A stretch of DNA of 64,000 bases from Nereocystis luetkeana (GCA_031213475.1 JARUPZ010000006.1:2075501-2139500), one strand, 5' to 3'; numbered from the stretch's first letter, positions 1-10,253 are shown. Made by a program: numbers and translations. The notes: generated from the letters alone by a model not told the origin.

Positions 1-203
1 TCTGCCTTTCCAACTGGCACTACGCTCTCGCTCTCAAGAAAGTGAACCCTCTCAGGCTTCATCGTCCTCCACGCCAAGAACCTGCCTGTGTTGTCTTCGT
101 CCACGTTCGGGCAAGAGGGGCCTGCTGTAAACACTTTGCGGTGAGACTAAAATATCATCCAGTATTTATTTACTGCTGTACGATATAAGTAGAATATAGA
201 CCA

Positions 204-223
204 GGTACCTGGTACCAGGTACC
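204..223. repeat. Perfect 20-bp GGTACC palindrome, unit 1
   Basis: The 20 bases from 204 are their own reverse complement and are built of overlapping GGTACC/CCAGG words. The words continue imperfectly to about 240. The element lies near the most conserved part of the unit. A related shorter form occurs near 32917-32932. Confidence 0.85.
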
Positions 224-567
224 CGGTACCAGGTACTCAGTTAATACCACTCCGTCTGGACATGTAAGGACAGTTTCGACAGGCATATTTACACTCAACG
301 TCCTTACAAGAATAGCGCCGTGTCACGATTATCAGCGAGTGCCTCGAGCTCTCGAGCTGTAGGCGTAAAACACTTTCTTTACCTGAAGTAGTAGTATTCT
401 TCTGAAGCCACGCGACCGACGATGTGCAGCAACGAGCGGAAACTGTCCTCGCGTGTGTGTCCGTGGTGTGTCGCGTGGTTGTGTCATCTTCCTGAGTCTC
501 GTGTTGCCTCTCGACTCCAGATTATCGTTGCTTCCACAAATGCTTGGTGTGAAGTGCTGTGCCGCTC

Positions 568-750
568 TTATCGCGATGATTCTGTAGTTTCACTGATAAA
601 CACCCACAACAGCAGTACAGTACAGCAGTACCTTGCTTGCTCGGCCGCGCCGCCGATGAAGATATTGCCAGGCACCAGACAGATCGGATCACCGTACAGT
701 CCATCCATGTCGGTTTCAAGTATCTGCATCATCTGTGTCATCTGTACCAT
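568..750 (-). CDS. Hypothetical small protein or exon, unit 1
   Basis: This is a 60-codon open frame with its own ATG. The N-terminus is Met/Gln-rich, followed by a Gly/Ala-rich part and a hydrophobic stretch (residues 42-52). The frame is also open in unit 3 (62761-62943) with one replacement, but not in unit 2. A plus-strand frame (422-754) and another minus frame overlap it; I prefer this one on composition only. I do not recognise the product. Confidence 0.3.
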   Translation of the reverse strand: MVQMTQMMQILETDMDGLYGDPICLVPGNIFIGGAAEQARYCCTVLLLWVFISETTESSR

Positions 751-1031
751 CTAGACAGGTTTCCACGGGGCTCATCTACAGCCTAAAACATATGTTTACA
801 CGTCGCAGTAGTGACCTTCAGGGTGTACTCTAAACATTGATATTGAATAGTCAGGTTATCATGCGTGCGGGCCCGGCTTTGTAAGCATATCGTACAGTAG
901 CAGTACGCTGATCTGGTACGATCTGTGTGATGGATACATGTTTCCACGTGATGATGTGCGAGACATACCCAGTATCTGCGGAATACATGCCATCGGAATA
1001 CATGTCATACGTCCCAGCGAAGTGATTTGTT

Positions 1032-1226
1032 TTATCTAATGGTCGATGAGAAAATGAGCGGGATAATAAAAATCGATTCGGCACGTTTTGCGAGTAGCTT
1101 AGTGTCCTTCCTTGCAACTTTCATACACCCGTCCGCGAGACCGCCTAGTACAGAAGTTTTTCGCTGTATCCCCACTCCCCACATCACGATATTTTGCAGA
1201 TATGCCAGAGCAGATATGTTCATGAG
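1032..1226 (-). CDS. Candidate terminal exon, membrane-like, unit 1
   Basis: The exon follows a good acceptor (a pyrimidine-rich run then CAG, cut at 1226/1227) in phase 0 and reads 64 codons to a stop. It encodes a mixed hydrophobic/basic protein part with a hydrophobic C-terminal segment (IFIIPLIFSS). In unit 2 the left inversion breakpoint falls inside it, so it is split there. In unit 3 a TA-rich length change alters the frame. Likely the end of the same minus-strand gene as the exon at 1488-1823; no family recognised. Confidence 0.42.
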   Translation of the reverse strand, partial: LMNISALAYLQNIVMWGVGIQRKTSVLGGLADGCMKVARKDTKLLAKRAESIFIIPLIFSSTIR

Positions 1227-1937
1227 CTGTAAGGCCAACCCAATGTTGCCGGGTTCACCGTAGGGCGGTATGATTCGAATGTATGTACAAGTATTACTAA
1301 AGTAGCTAGTAGTTCCTCGGTTGGATCTTTGCTACACCTTACAGTCCTTATTGTTCTGTCAACATATACCCAGCGCAATATTTTATTATGTCAGCGATGT
1401 GAAAGTAATGTGCTGTAGATGATACACCCCATTTAGTAGATCGTGATCTGGCCTGCATGTATGCGTAGTTTGATTTTCTCTCTTCTTTCAAACTTTATGG
1501 GAAGAGGAGCGCCTGGAAAGGAGCATTATGAGGATGCGACGTGTTATCTTCTCGGCGGCTACCGGTGTTATTCTCTTCGGCGTGGGGCCTACCACATCGA
1601 CTCCTGCCGCTTCGTGGGAAAAAGCAAACCACACGTGAGTAACCTGCCCGAGTTCGTCAATTTCACGTTTCTTTGAAAAACGAAAGAGTTGTTCAAGTGT
1701 GCGCGTAGTACCTGGGATGACAAACACTGTGAATCGTATGGCATGTTGTGCACTGACTAAGTCTGCAATAATGCCAATAGCTGATAACGTGCGAGAAACG
1801 TAGATTTCATACATTGGACACATAGCCGATCCCCACCTTGTGATCTACTGTATAGGTCTTTAGAGGGGGGTAAATGCCTGATCTCTACGCACTGTATGAC
1901 CTTCCGAATTGGTGGGTGGGAGCCGCACAGTCTACAG
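1126..1937 (+). other. Segment that is inverted in unit 2 (reference orientation)
   Basis: This ~812-bp stretch is found reverse-complemented at 34830-35645. Unit 3 has it in this orientation, so unit 2 carries the rearranged form. It holds the 111-codon exon and part of the 1032-1226 exon. Confidence 0.9.
1488..1823 (-). CDS. Candidate exon, 111 codons, unit 1
   Basis: This frame is open in all three units and reads like protein throughout: a hydrophobic start, then a charged middle (FRFSKKREIDELGQ), then HVWFAFSHEAAGVDVVGPT and a basic tail. The frame opens just after a TAG that could serve as an acceptor, so the ATG at 1823 may be internal. It is on the plus strand in unit 2 because of the inversion. 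By eye about ten differences between units 1 and 2 change amino acids and one is silent, so no constraint between these copies is evident. Function unknown. Confidence 0.5.
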   Translation of the reverse strand: MCPMYEIYVSRTLSAIGIIADLVSAQHAIRFTVFVIPGTTRTLEQLFRFSKKREIDELGQVTHVWFAFSHEAAGVDVVGPTPKRITPVAAEKITRRILIMLLSRRSSSHKV

Positions 1938-3140
1938 GATCTAGGTGTCTTTTCTCTGGGCTGGATATATACTAAAATATCAAGATCTCACACAACATGA
2001 CATAATGTCAGGTGACGATTAATTAGTGTTAACAAATGATCTGCAGTAGTAAAGCACACTGTGACCTATCCGGCGCAAGGAAACCCAATGTAACAATATC
2101 GCCAGGCGGCATCACCCCGTTACCATCACTCTGCTACCGTCACCACCACCCTGCCACCGTTACCATCATTATGTCACCGTGACCCAGTCAACATCACTCC
2201 GCTACATTCCCTTCATCATCGTCACCTCTTCGGCACCACGTAACCCTGTTGCCGCCATGCTGTCACGGCATCAGCGTCATCGTGCCGCACAGTATCGATT
2301 GACCGTAGCGAACCACGGAACGGAACTAACTGGCCGAATCTGGATCCGAGTCCAAACCAGTAGCTCTGTGCTTTCACGAAAGATACGCACCGCCTGAACC
2401 ACCTTGCGCAGCTATTAACGACGGAATGCTAACTCTCGCACGGATGATACTGACAGGCTTGAAAATCATGACATCGAGGAATAGGCTTCGCCCTTTATCT
2501 ACTGTAGTTCTTGCAATATCGGCATGCCTGGTCTAAAGGAGGACTGGGGTTTCGCACTGTACCTGCAGTACTCTGGCCCCGATCATTCCACACGCAGCCG
2601 AAATGTTCAGCTTAGAACTCGCTACTGTGCAGCGGTAATACCCACGCGGATAGATCAGACTGCCCCTTCTTGATCAACAGTATATATCTTCCGAGGAAGA
2701 CAGCTCCCTGCTCTATGCCATCATTGCACGATATAGCGCGCGAGCACCGGGGTATGTCTGCACAAGCTGGCGCCTACACACGGGAGGAGTCGTACGGTCT
2801 GCACGATCTAGATTTTGATTGGGAGAGGGGGGGGGGGTGTACGATTAAGATCAACATCCCGCACACCATTTATCCAATTTAAGAGCCCTACGATACAACC
2901 CTCACGTACATGTTTGTCGGGGCGACAGGCGTGTGATACCACTCCTGCGTACATACCAGTACCTGCCTGGCGGTTTGGTCTAATACGACAGCATCTGGAC
3001 ATTAAGTTGTGCATGGGTAATCTGCTGTAGACACATCGGAAGTAGATATCCGCTTTACGGACTCTTTCTATTGTACTAACCTGCTTGTCCATGATAGCAC
3101 TCACGACGCGTTGAAACCAGCCCAAGAGCTTGTATCACAC
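1938..3140. other. Largely non-coding stretch with a CACC minisatellite
   Basis: No convincing exon over most of this stretch. From about 2107 to 2215 it holds a degenerate minisatellite of ACCGTCAC/ACCATCAC words. A possible minus-strand exon end lies near 3082-3125 (a good CAG|GTTAGT donor at 3081). A run of ten or more G lies near 2827. The unit 2 counterpart is 35646-36840. Confidence 0.5.
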
Positions 3141-3172
3141 GCACAGCTCAACCATGGTCCCTACACCACACC

Positions 3173-3355
3173 TTGGTGAATCGCAAGGTAGCACGAGCAC
3201 GCGCTCGTTTAACATTACATGACGTCGGGAGGGAAATGCTCCAATATCTGGTAGAACTGCAGCCAGCCGCGTATCGTTCTACGCCGCATCCAGACCGTGG
3301 ATTAAACTGTGGACCCGAGAGTTTTCTTCTAATGTTACGAGTGCGCATGAGTTGA
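3173..3355 (+). CDS. Candidate exon, basic N-terminus, unit 1
   Basis: This is a 60-codon open frame with protein-like composition: Arg/Ala-rich start, then REMLQYLVELQPAAY, then a Pro/Asp/Cys part. It is conserved in unit 2 (36871-37053) with about five replacements. An upstream Kozak-like ACCATGG at 3152 could begin the gene in another frame through splicing. An overlapping minus frame is also open. Unknown function. Confidence 0.35.
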   Translation: MVNRKVARARARLTLHDVGREMLQYLVELQPAAYRSTPHPDRGLNCGPESFLLMLRVRMS

Positions 3356-3522
3356 TGGGAAGTATATTGTGCATTGTGCAGGCACGAGAGGGACATTCAT
3401 AACGTTTACAGTTCTGGGTTATTTTTAGCTGGCTTAGTTTGCCCTGTGACAATAGGCATCCCACTGTACTGCTACACAGCATACCACTGTAGTAGTCGCT
3501 ACTGGAGAAGAGCCTAAATTCG

Positions 3523-3909
3523 TTGGATGAACACGACAACGTCCCGCAGAACCTGCTGGGTTTCTACGGTTGTGTATCGTCTATCCTACTATCAATACCT
3601 GACTCACACGCCTTCTGCTTTGTGGAGGCTGTGCGAACATCACGCACATTCCATTTGCCCATCATCGTACACTTTCTGACGACATGGCACATGTATCGGC
3701 ACTGGCCTTTTGAAGACCCCCTGCAAGCACCTCCTGACACGCGTATTGTGGATTGTATATGGTATCGTTTGTCCGAGTCGAGGGAGAGACAGACACTTCT
3801 CGCCACGAACAGATGCATGGATAGCAGCCTCCTGCGAGTTCTTCTCAGTATCCCACCGCCATTTGTTTCCCTGGCTCTCTTTCTCCCTGTTCCCAAGGTT
3901 CCTAACTAA
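3523..3909 (+). CDS. Competing 128-codon frame, unit 1
   Basis: This open plus-strand frame overlaps the tail of the preceding minus frame. It is protein-like (hydrophobic and His/Trp-bearing segments) and is longer in unit 2 (37220-37672, 150 codons). However all eleven differences I counted between the units change amino acids. Only one of the two overlapping frames is likely real; I cannot decide which. Confidence 0.28.
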   Translation: MDEHDNVPQNLLGFYGCVSSILLSIPDSHAFCFVEAVRTSRTFHLPIIVHFLTTWHMYRHWPFEDPLQAPPDTRIVDCIWYRLSESRERQTLLATNRCMDSSLLRVLLSIPPPFVSLALFLPVPKVPN

Positions 3910-4223
3910 CAGCACCAACCGTAGAGGTGTCTCTGTAAGGTATGCTGTGGTTCCATTCCACTCCCCCAGATCGTAATGTCCAACTGCAAAAAAACGGAAC
4001 CATGGAGCATACGTAACCCCGGCTATCTGGAAGTGTTCCCCCTCAAACGAAAAGAGGGTAGAAGGGATGGAAAGGAATTCGCGCTCACAAACGTCGATTG
4101 GTTGAGTAACCCTTGGTAGGGCTGATCTCGAATGCTGTCTATCCATGCGTAGGTGATGAACGATGAACACGATGACACTAACAAATCTGGGACGATGCGC
4201 CCTTTCATGTACACGCCCCCCAA
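3640..4223 (-). pseudogene. Hypothetical gene, frame not continuous, unit 1
   Basis: This is the unit 1 counterpart of the 176-codon frame at 37390-37920. The credible part is the first ~90 codons (a run like SFEGEHFQIAGVTYAPWFRF). Here that part lies in two different frames because of a one-base length difference near 4151 relative to unit 2. The tail (below ~3960) lies in low-confidence sequence that also holds an open plus-strand frame. Unknown function; it lies just downstream of gene D in the same direction. Confidence 0.4.
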
Positions 4224-4540
4224 TACATCCCGCCAGTCACTACACCATCAGTCGCCGCGCTTGTCACTAACCAATCTCGCTCGTCGTCCATTGCACGCCT
4301 CGTTGTTATGTCAAAACTTCTTCGTCATGCATATCTTCGCCGTGCTTAAACTGAATCCTTGACAAGAATGCCCAGGCAAAGAGGGTTTATGGCAGGAAAC
4401 ACGAACGAAATCTTCGCCTCAGTCGACAACACGTGGGCAAGAACAACTCCGACCCCGTCTTCTACTACTACTGTTTCCGAGTATCACCAATTCGTGCTTG
4501 TCGGCATTCAAGGAGGGACCGCCAATGATCAGGGGAAACG

Positions 4541-5156
4541 TCAGCGATGCACCGACCTGAAACACGTCTGGAACCTACCGCTCATACAGGTCAAGATATC
4601 AACTAACGCCGCCATGTAATTATAAAGATATAGTATAGGTGTCGAAAGGAACTCGCTCAGAAATATGTTTGAAACTGTCGTCAGAATGTGTGGGTTGGTG
4701 GAAGGTTCCACGAAAGTGATCAGAATTTCATCGTAGAGTTCGGCGATCGTGCATAATATTGAAAACCAAGTGAAAAACACCCTCAGTCAGCCAGCCTGCC
4801 AGAGACAAAGGAACCCCTGTGAGTGCGGTCGGTCCCCTGCCGATCCAAAACTTGCATTCGCTGGAAATAATGTTTCGTCTTGGAAGTTGAGGATATCGCG
4901 TCGCTGTGGGTTCTGGTTGGCTGGAATCATTAAAAAAATAGTCGTATCGCAGTTGGAGAAACAGATCGTGGTGGGGGATTTGACCTTGAACATCGTTAAA
5001 AACAAATAGATCGCTTGAGTTTTGCCCGTTGATCAGGGTTATTTCTGTTTCCTTGTGATAATGGTTTCCCGGGTGTGGATCGTATGAGATTCTTGAAGAT
5101 GACCTGGTCATAATATTTGTCGATTTGGTTCGCCGATTGGCCCTGAGCGTTTTCAT
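4541..5156 (-). CDS. Gene D: two-exon hypothetical protein, unit 1
   Basis: Exon 1 is 5156-4781 (ATG, 125 codons plus one base) and exon 2 is 4674-4541 (two bases plus 44 codons ending TGA). The 106-nt intron starts GTG and ends CAG, and phases match, giving 169 aa. Residues 1-20 are basic; the middle is polar with a His-Tyr-rich part (PGNHYHKETEITLINGQ), then hydrophobic and aromatic segments near the C-terminus. The same model holds in unit 2 with no break. It is divergent from gene A, with only 80 bp between the two start codons, suggesting a shared promoter. Without the intron the two halves lie in different frames. No family recognised. Confidence 0.6.
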
Positions 5157-5236
5157 TTATGTTTTCTTAACGTATCGCGTGGATTACAAATGATACTTTA
5201 GTGATATATTAGTCGGTTACTGACCTGTTCACGGCG
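5157..5236. promoter_or_regulatory. 80-bp space between divergent genes D and A, unit 1
   Basis: The ATGs of gene D (minus) and gene A (plus) face away from each other across 80 bp of A/T-rich sequence (with GATATATT near the middle). A bidirectional promoter is the simple reading; no canonical TATA box is clear. Unit 2 keeps the same spacing (38853-38932). Confidence 0.35.
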
Positions 5237-6385
5237 ATGCCGCCCCAGGTGTTACCGGGGTTCTCGCTCGACGTCGACGTTGAACAAGACCATAGCGAAA
5301 GAGGGCGGTGGACAAGATTTGCGTGGGAGCCACCTATACCACCAGACCAGTTCATGATAAAATTCTTGAATGTACTCCTCTACGTGTTCTACATCATCCG
5401 CTCGAACCACTTTCATGCCTTCCTGTTCGGGAGGAGACATCGCCGCCGCCGCTACTACATCAACCCCAACAGCACGAGAGGTCGCCGTTATCGCAGGATT
5501 TCGCGGGCAAAGGCCGACATGTCCCGGAGTCTGCGCAGCTTCTGGGCGCAGGTTCAGGCTGTTCCATCGTCCCCTGCAGCGAAGAGAAAAGCGCTTAGGG
5601 CGACCGACAGACCCATTCCTGCGAGGGCTAGTCTACAGGCGGCTGCTCCTACAGCCCGGCTACCCCTCGTGTCGCCACCTGTGCTGTCGACCCCGTTGGA
5701 GGTAGAGGGTCTGGCGGCTGCGTCGCCTTCCCTGAGCCTTGTTTGCCAGGTCGTTGCTACCGTCTCACCGTGGCCCCTTCACCACTCGACGACGCCGCTA
5801 TGGATGCCCGATGCAGCAGTGACTGGCTCACTGTGTGCCGACAAGACGTGGTTGAGTGTGCCGCCACAAACCGTCGCCGTGGCTGAACTGTGCCGGTCCG
5901 GCCGTGTCGTGACTGCGGGTGCGTGGAATTGTGCTATCCAGCCTGGCGTGGACGGACTGTGGATTGTGGGAAGAGGAACCAATATTCACTCCCGACCTGG
6001 TTATATCAAGGTGAATCGCCCCCCGTTTGATCCGCGTGGAAGCATGCATGTGTGCAAAGGGAACACCCAGCCGTCGCCACGGTCTCAGCGTGCGCGGTAA
6101 CGCCCTCAAGGCACGAGAGGATGTCACCAGCGGCCCCCGGCAGTGTCCCTACGGGCATAGTACGTGCACAGCCTGCTGCTGTAGGCATTGGTGAAACGTA
6201 GAGTGACTACGCCAAACGATATCAACGTCGCGAAATATAATTCTCGGGCTGTCACGCCGTGTGTGTCGAGCGAATACACTGTCCGAACTCACGAAACATT
6301 TACAACTAGTGTTCCTGAGGTGCTGCACTGCCCTTCAACGACGAATGTGTATAATACAGTGCAATCGACAGAGGTTGGTGTATAG
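5237..6385 (+). CDS. Gene A: Arg-rich domain protein, paralogue of gene B, unit 1
   Basis: An ATG at 5237 opens a 287-codon frame (to 6100). Residues ~23-110 hold a domain shared with gene B: RWTRF then PPDQF, a hydrophobic helix (LNVLLYVFYIIRSNHFHAFLFGR), an Arg-rich block (RRHRRRRYY...RGRRYRRISR) and a helix starting near SRSLRSFWAQV. The first codons also align (M-x-P-Q-V in both). The rest is Pro/Ala/Ser/Val-rich without the 56-aa repeats of gene B. Possible splice: AAG|GTGAAT at 6010 to TAG|GCA at 6185 would swap the last 29 codons for a 66-codon exon (NDINVAKYNSRAVTPC...), giving 324 aa. Nuclear or nucleic-acid binding is an inference from the Arg block only. Confidence 0.62.
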
Positions 6386-6622
6386 CAGATGATCATACCG
6401 GCGGCCGAGTCGATCAGCGTCATGTATACTCCAACAAACACCCTGTAGCACCCCACGCACACCCCGTCCCGACTCCACTTTCTTATCGGTTAGTGAGAGC
6501 CACTTCGGCGATCCTTATCGTCCTTTGGCGATGATGGGCTTGCATATATCGATGTGTATGTTATGAAAACCGGAGCCCATCCGCTCTGGCACCAACGCTT
6601 GAACGTATGGTTTAATTGCTAG

Positions 6623-6911
6623 CTCCCTCCTCCAAGTGACCCCTCGCCTGTTTGACGACGATGCCGTAAACCAGGAATCCGACGCTATGCTCACGGACTC
6701 ACTGCATGCCCGGGATTCGCCGGGTCTGGCACAATGCCCCACAGTGATTGACTGGACCCAGTCGGGCGGCATCTCGCGAAAGGATAGCTGCTCGAGTGAC
6801 GCTGTTCGAGCTTATATGGCTTGGTCGCTATTTGTCTCTTGCATGAAACGAGTGGATGCAATGTGCAGTATGGTGCCGACCGTCGCGCTAAACCCCGACA
6901 GCGGCTATCAG
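6623..6911 (+). CDS. Candidate internal exon, unit 1
   Basis: It is bounded by TAG at 6620-6622 and a strong CAG|GTAGGT donor at 6912. After one leading base it reads 96 codons, acidic then mixed (RLFDDDAVNQESDAM..., ending NPDSGYQ). Its end phase (0) fits the next exon at 7509. Of eight differences from unit 2 that I scored, four are silent, which supports coding on this strand over the open minus frame opposite. Confidence 0.5.
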
Positions 6912-7508
6912 GTAGGTCGGCTTGTGTTCGACTCACGCGATATGTGGACACATATACGATAGGGGTTCTGCCTGCGAGTAACTTTATTGGTTAAGCCCGC
7001 TATCATGCAACGTGTGTTGTCCCTCTGCCACTCGCGGGAATAGGCTATGGCATCAGTGTCTTGAGCACGTTGATTGTGTTATCATCGTGGTAGTGCAGAA
7101 CTGACTGCAGTGATCCCGATGATGCGACCACATGGCTATATCTTCTGTATCACTTACCCTCGAATAAAAGTATTCATGGTGCCGACCTCGGTACATTAAC
7201 CGTGCCAGCACATGAAACATTACAAGTTGCAGGCTGCCGCACTTCCCGCCACGAATATCGAACGACCATCGTTTGTGTTTGTGTACGCAACAAGAGTCCG
7301 TCGGTTTGGCAAAGACAAGGAACTCTTACTTGAATCATTCAAATCTTGGATCAGTTCCATGTTACTTGCATGATATCCCTGACAACATGTTATACCGCGC
7401 GTCGATGTCGTTGGAGCGATTCCATTGAGGTTGGCAATGCGTAGTAGCGTGGGAAACATAAACGGAAAACGCAGAGCCACTGCCGTTACTCGCCTCCCGT
7501 AATCTCAG
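6912..7508. other. Long intron or spacer, unit 1
   Basis: Sequence between a strong donor at 6912 and a CAG acceptor at 7508. About 205 bp of it (near 6918-7122) has no counterpart in unit 2. A minus frame (7220-7480) is open but has no splice support. No further feature seen. Confidence 0.4.
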
Positions 7509-8348
7509 AATGCTAAAAGAAGTGTATTTGACGTGACTCTTGACCAATTACGCGAGGTGTTTCCTCCCTGTGATGTGTACCAGGCCGGCGGCCTTCCCAA
7601 CCTTCCATCGGTCTTGATTGTTGCTCTGCGACCTTTGTCGATCGTCAAGATGCATGCGCACGACAACCACCGACTCACGAATACGCACACATTGTTTATG
7701 GCTTTTTCACTGCTTGACGCCCACGCTTCGATGAGTACCGTCGAACGGTTCTCCTTGTCCCAACACAATATGATCTTGTCTTCTTGTGCGTTGGGCCTTT
7801 CGACCATACCGTCCGACCCCTGGCGTATACGTATGTAGGGTGTGTGCATTCAGCAGCAGGTGATGATTTACATCGCGGACGGGATCACGACTTGCTTTGA
7901 TCAGGTCGGCGGGCACGCGTCCATCTTTTGTGGCGGCCTCGTCATCGGCCACCAGGCTTCGGCATCTTCGCTGGCATGGCCGGTTGTCCCGTCAGTTTTC
8001 CTGCGTACATCGAATCCCGCTATTGAAGAATGGGGGCTTGTCACTCACTTCGAAAACGTCGTGGGGCCATGCCCCCTTGCGCGTGTGGCGCGAACGCTGC
8101 ACGGAGGGCCCGAGGTGGTGGTGATTTCAGCACTGGATGCCTCGGCTTGGTCGTCCCAACCACAAACCTTCACCCTGTTGGACGAGACCCAGTCCGACAG
8201 CAGGACCCTGGCCAGAGATGGATGGAAGGGCGCCATACAAACCGGGTTTAGTAGGTGGTCTGCCGCCCGTCCCATGGAGCTGGTAGACTTGCGTTGGAGT
8301 ATGGCGAAATCCGTCACACCACGTCGCTCGTGCAATGGCAATGACCAG
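7509..8348 (+). CDS. Candidate exon with one in-frame TAG, unit 1
   Basis: The frame opens in phase 0 after TCTCAG and closes in phase 0 at a CAG|GTAGGT donor (8349). Within it one TAG (7836-7838) divides a 109-codon and a 169-codon part; the same TAG occurs in unit 2. The second part is clearly protein-like (GGHASIFCGGLVIGHQ; PEVVVISALDASAW), so either the TAG belongs to a tiny intron (a CATTCAG lies at 7847-7853) or the gene ends there and a new exon begins. Two indels near 7613-7690 shift and then restore the frame relative to unit 2. Sequence style suggests a secreted or surface protein; family unknown. Confidence 0.5.
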
Positions 8349-8609
8349 GTAGGTCAGCCGTTTTTATTCGTGCGATAAATTGTGTATCGGTACGGCTGAC
8401 TTGTACATTTGTAATCGCCGTCATCACGCTCAGCCGATGTCGACAAAACCAATATTAGCAGGCAGCGAAAGTCTTGGTGCAGAGCGTGTGCGAGGGCTGA
8501 ACTGACAAACTTCCTCCCATCGCTGCAGCCCCGAATCACCTACAGATAGCTACGTTTCCACGTCATGTTGAGCGTTGTTCTGCAGTGGCTCACCTCTTCA
8601 TTACAATAG

Positions 8610-8885
8610 GTCGACCCCCTGGACGACCGGTTGTACGTGAAACCCCAAGAGCATGCCTTGTTGTTTTTCGATTACCCAACGACCATCTTATATACCAGTA
8701 CGATATATACGCGTGTATGGCCATCACCCCACACTTGCACCGAAGGATTGTACAGTACGTTCATATCCTGCACTCGACGGATTTGTCTTACTCCAGAATA
8801 CTACAGTACTTATCTTTCCAACGGCGCTCGACCCCTGTGTTATGATTTGCTGGCTATCGTCAATGCCGCACGACTGCTTCAATAA
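8610..8885 (+). CDS. Candidate exon, Tyr/Cys-rich, unit 1
   Basis: The exon opens in phase 0 after ACAATAG and reads 91 codons to TAA: DDRLYVKPQEHALLFFDY, then a Tyr/Thr/Ser/Cys-rich part typical of extracellular segments. Its start phase fits the donor at 8349. A second frame (from a CTGCAG acceptor at 8584) is also open. In unit 2 the 65-bp insertion at 42159 interrupts it. Confidence 0.42.
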   Translation, partial: VDPLDDRLYVKPQEHALLFFDYPTTILYTSTIYTRVWPSPHTCTEGLYSTFISCTRRICLTPEYYSTYLSNGARPLCYDLLAIVNAARLLQ

Positions 8886-8897
8886 CGTTCATGCAGG

Positions 8898-9319
8898 GCG
8901 CACGGAATCAGGCAAGCCAGAACACGCAGGGGGGGGACGCTGCTACGTCCGAGGAGCGCGATCGGCACCAATCAATGTCATTGGCCTACTTCATGGAGAC
9001 CTACCCCGTTGTGGTTTCCGTGCTCGCTTTGTTGCTTTATGTCTCTGCGGTTCGGTTGCAGGGCCTATTTCTTTAATCGTTGACCAACATGTGCGCGTCA
9101 AGACTGTTGTTCATGTCGGGGTTGCATATCGTGTACGATGCTGTAGCCTCTATACGGCATCAACAGATCGGGGTTAGTGATGATCCTTGTAGTCTGCAGG
9201 ACCGATCGTGTTTGCAGATGACCTGCCCACTACAACACACCACACCACACCACACCTTGGGTTATATGCTTACTGCCAGTGGTACGGGATACCACAAGGG
9301 CGCTGGAGGGCGACGTTGA
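8898..9319 (+). CDS. Two overlapping candidate exons, unit 1
   Basis: After TGCAG at 8897 one frame gives 59 codons ending in a likely transmembrane helix (YPVVVSVLALLLYVSAVRLQG, stop at 9076). A second frame gives a Cys-rich chain (CYVRGARSAPINV..., CLCGSVAGP) that, in unit 2, stays open to the counterpart of 9319. G-run length differences (8 G here, 10 G in unit 2) switch which frame follows. A membrane anchor and an alternative Cys-rich tail are both possible; I cannot choose. Confidence 0.4.
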
Positions 9320-9756
9320 TCCTACTGTAGGCAATCCATACATAGAGCGTTGTTCAGCATCGTAACGTACACTTCGCATTTCAATTAACACCGGTGGCGC
9401 ATACGGTTGATCTAACGGACGCGTCAGACGTGAAGGCTGGCCATGAACCCCGTCAAGTAAATCTTGGACAGAGTGAGCGCTGGGAACTGGCAAGTCATGT
9501 ATAAGAGCCAAGAGATAGGGACAGGGGGGTACCCTCAAGATTTGGAGGGATTTCCCCCCGTTTCGCGAAGGGCGTTAGTCCCTCAAGCGTCAAGTGTAAG
9601 ACAGTGTGGATGCTACAACTATAGGTCGGTTCAAGTAGAACATCATTGAATGCCGACTGGTGGAGAAACATACGTGTCATATTATTGTTAAATACATTGC
9701 CTCTCGGGGGTGTTTAACCGTGGGTGCTACTACCATCAGGTGACGGGCTTCACTAG

Positions 9757-10034
9757 TTGCAATATTACGTTGTTACATCGCCGTTTGCGGTGCTCGTGTG
9801 ACTCTCCAGGGAAATATCCCCTGCAGGACAGGTCTACCACATACGGGCGACACCCCCACTGCTTGCCTACTGTACAGTACAGTAGATATATCAGGTGTCT
9901 CCGAAGTTTCACAAGGCAGCGCCTACACCATCGTCGAACGTAGCCGCGAAAACCTGCGTCACCACAAACAGTACATTGCCATTGGACGCTGCGCTACCCC
10001 GCATCAAGTACTGCTTCGAGATACTCTACTGTAG
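9757..10034 (+). CDS. Candidate exon, Cys-containing, unit 1
   Basis: After CACTAG the frame reads 91 codons to TAG: a Val/Cys-rich beginning (CYIAVCGARVTLQGNIPC), a beta-strand-like middle (STVDISGVSEVSQGSAYTIV) and a basic end. It is open over the same length in unit 2 (43272-43549), with mostly replacement differences. The alternation of strands suggests an extracellular beta-sandwich; this is inference. Confidence 0.45.
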
Positions 10035-10253
10035 GACTGAAGAGTAGGCTCGTAGAGCGGGTTCGGGCTACACTCTTGTCGGGAGGAAACTCTCGCGGCT
10101 CACGCACATCTTGGTACAAGATGCCCACACTATGCATGTTGGAGCTCCGACCTCCAGGTTGTTTGATAGGCACACTCTCCTAGCGCAAAGTCGCACCAAT
10201 TGAACTCGGGCATGTACCGTGGACACTACTGTAGTCCTCGACCGTATCGATAG

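Noticed and set aside
4359-4619. 86-codon plus-strand frame overlapping gene D exon 2, also open in unit 2 (38055-38315)
   Set aside because: It is protein-like, but gene D exon 2 opposite has matching splice phase and length; copy differences do not support the plus frame. Kept as a doubt only.
6515-6772. Minus-strand frame opposite exon 6623-6911 (145 codons in unit 2)
   Set aside because: No splice-site support, and silent differences fall in the plus frame.
7509-8348. Reassigned TAG codon in this genome
   Set aside because: Gene B reads over 750 codons in unit 2 and over 2400 in unit 1 without any in-frame TAG, and several candidate exons end at TAG in both units.
9230-9538. 102-codon minus-strand frame
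   Set aside because: Not conserved as an open frame in unit 2.
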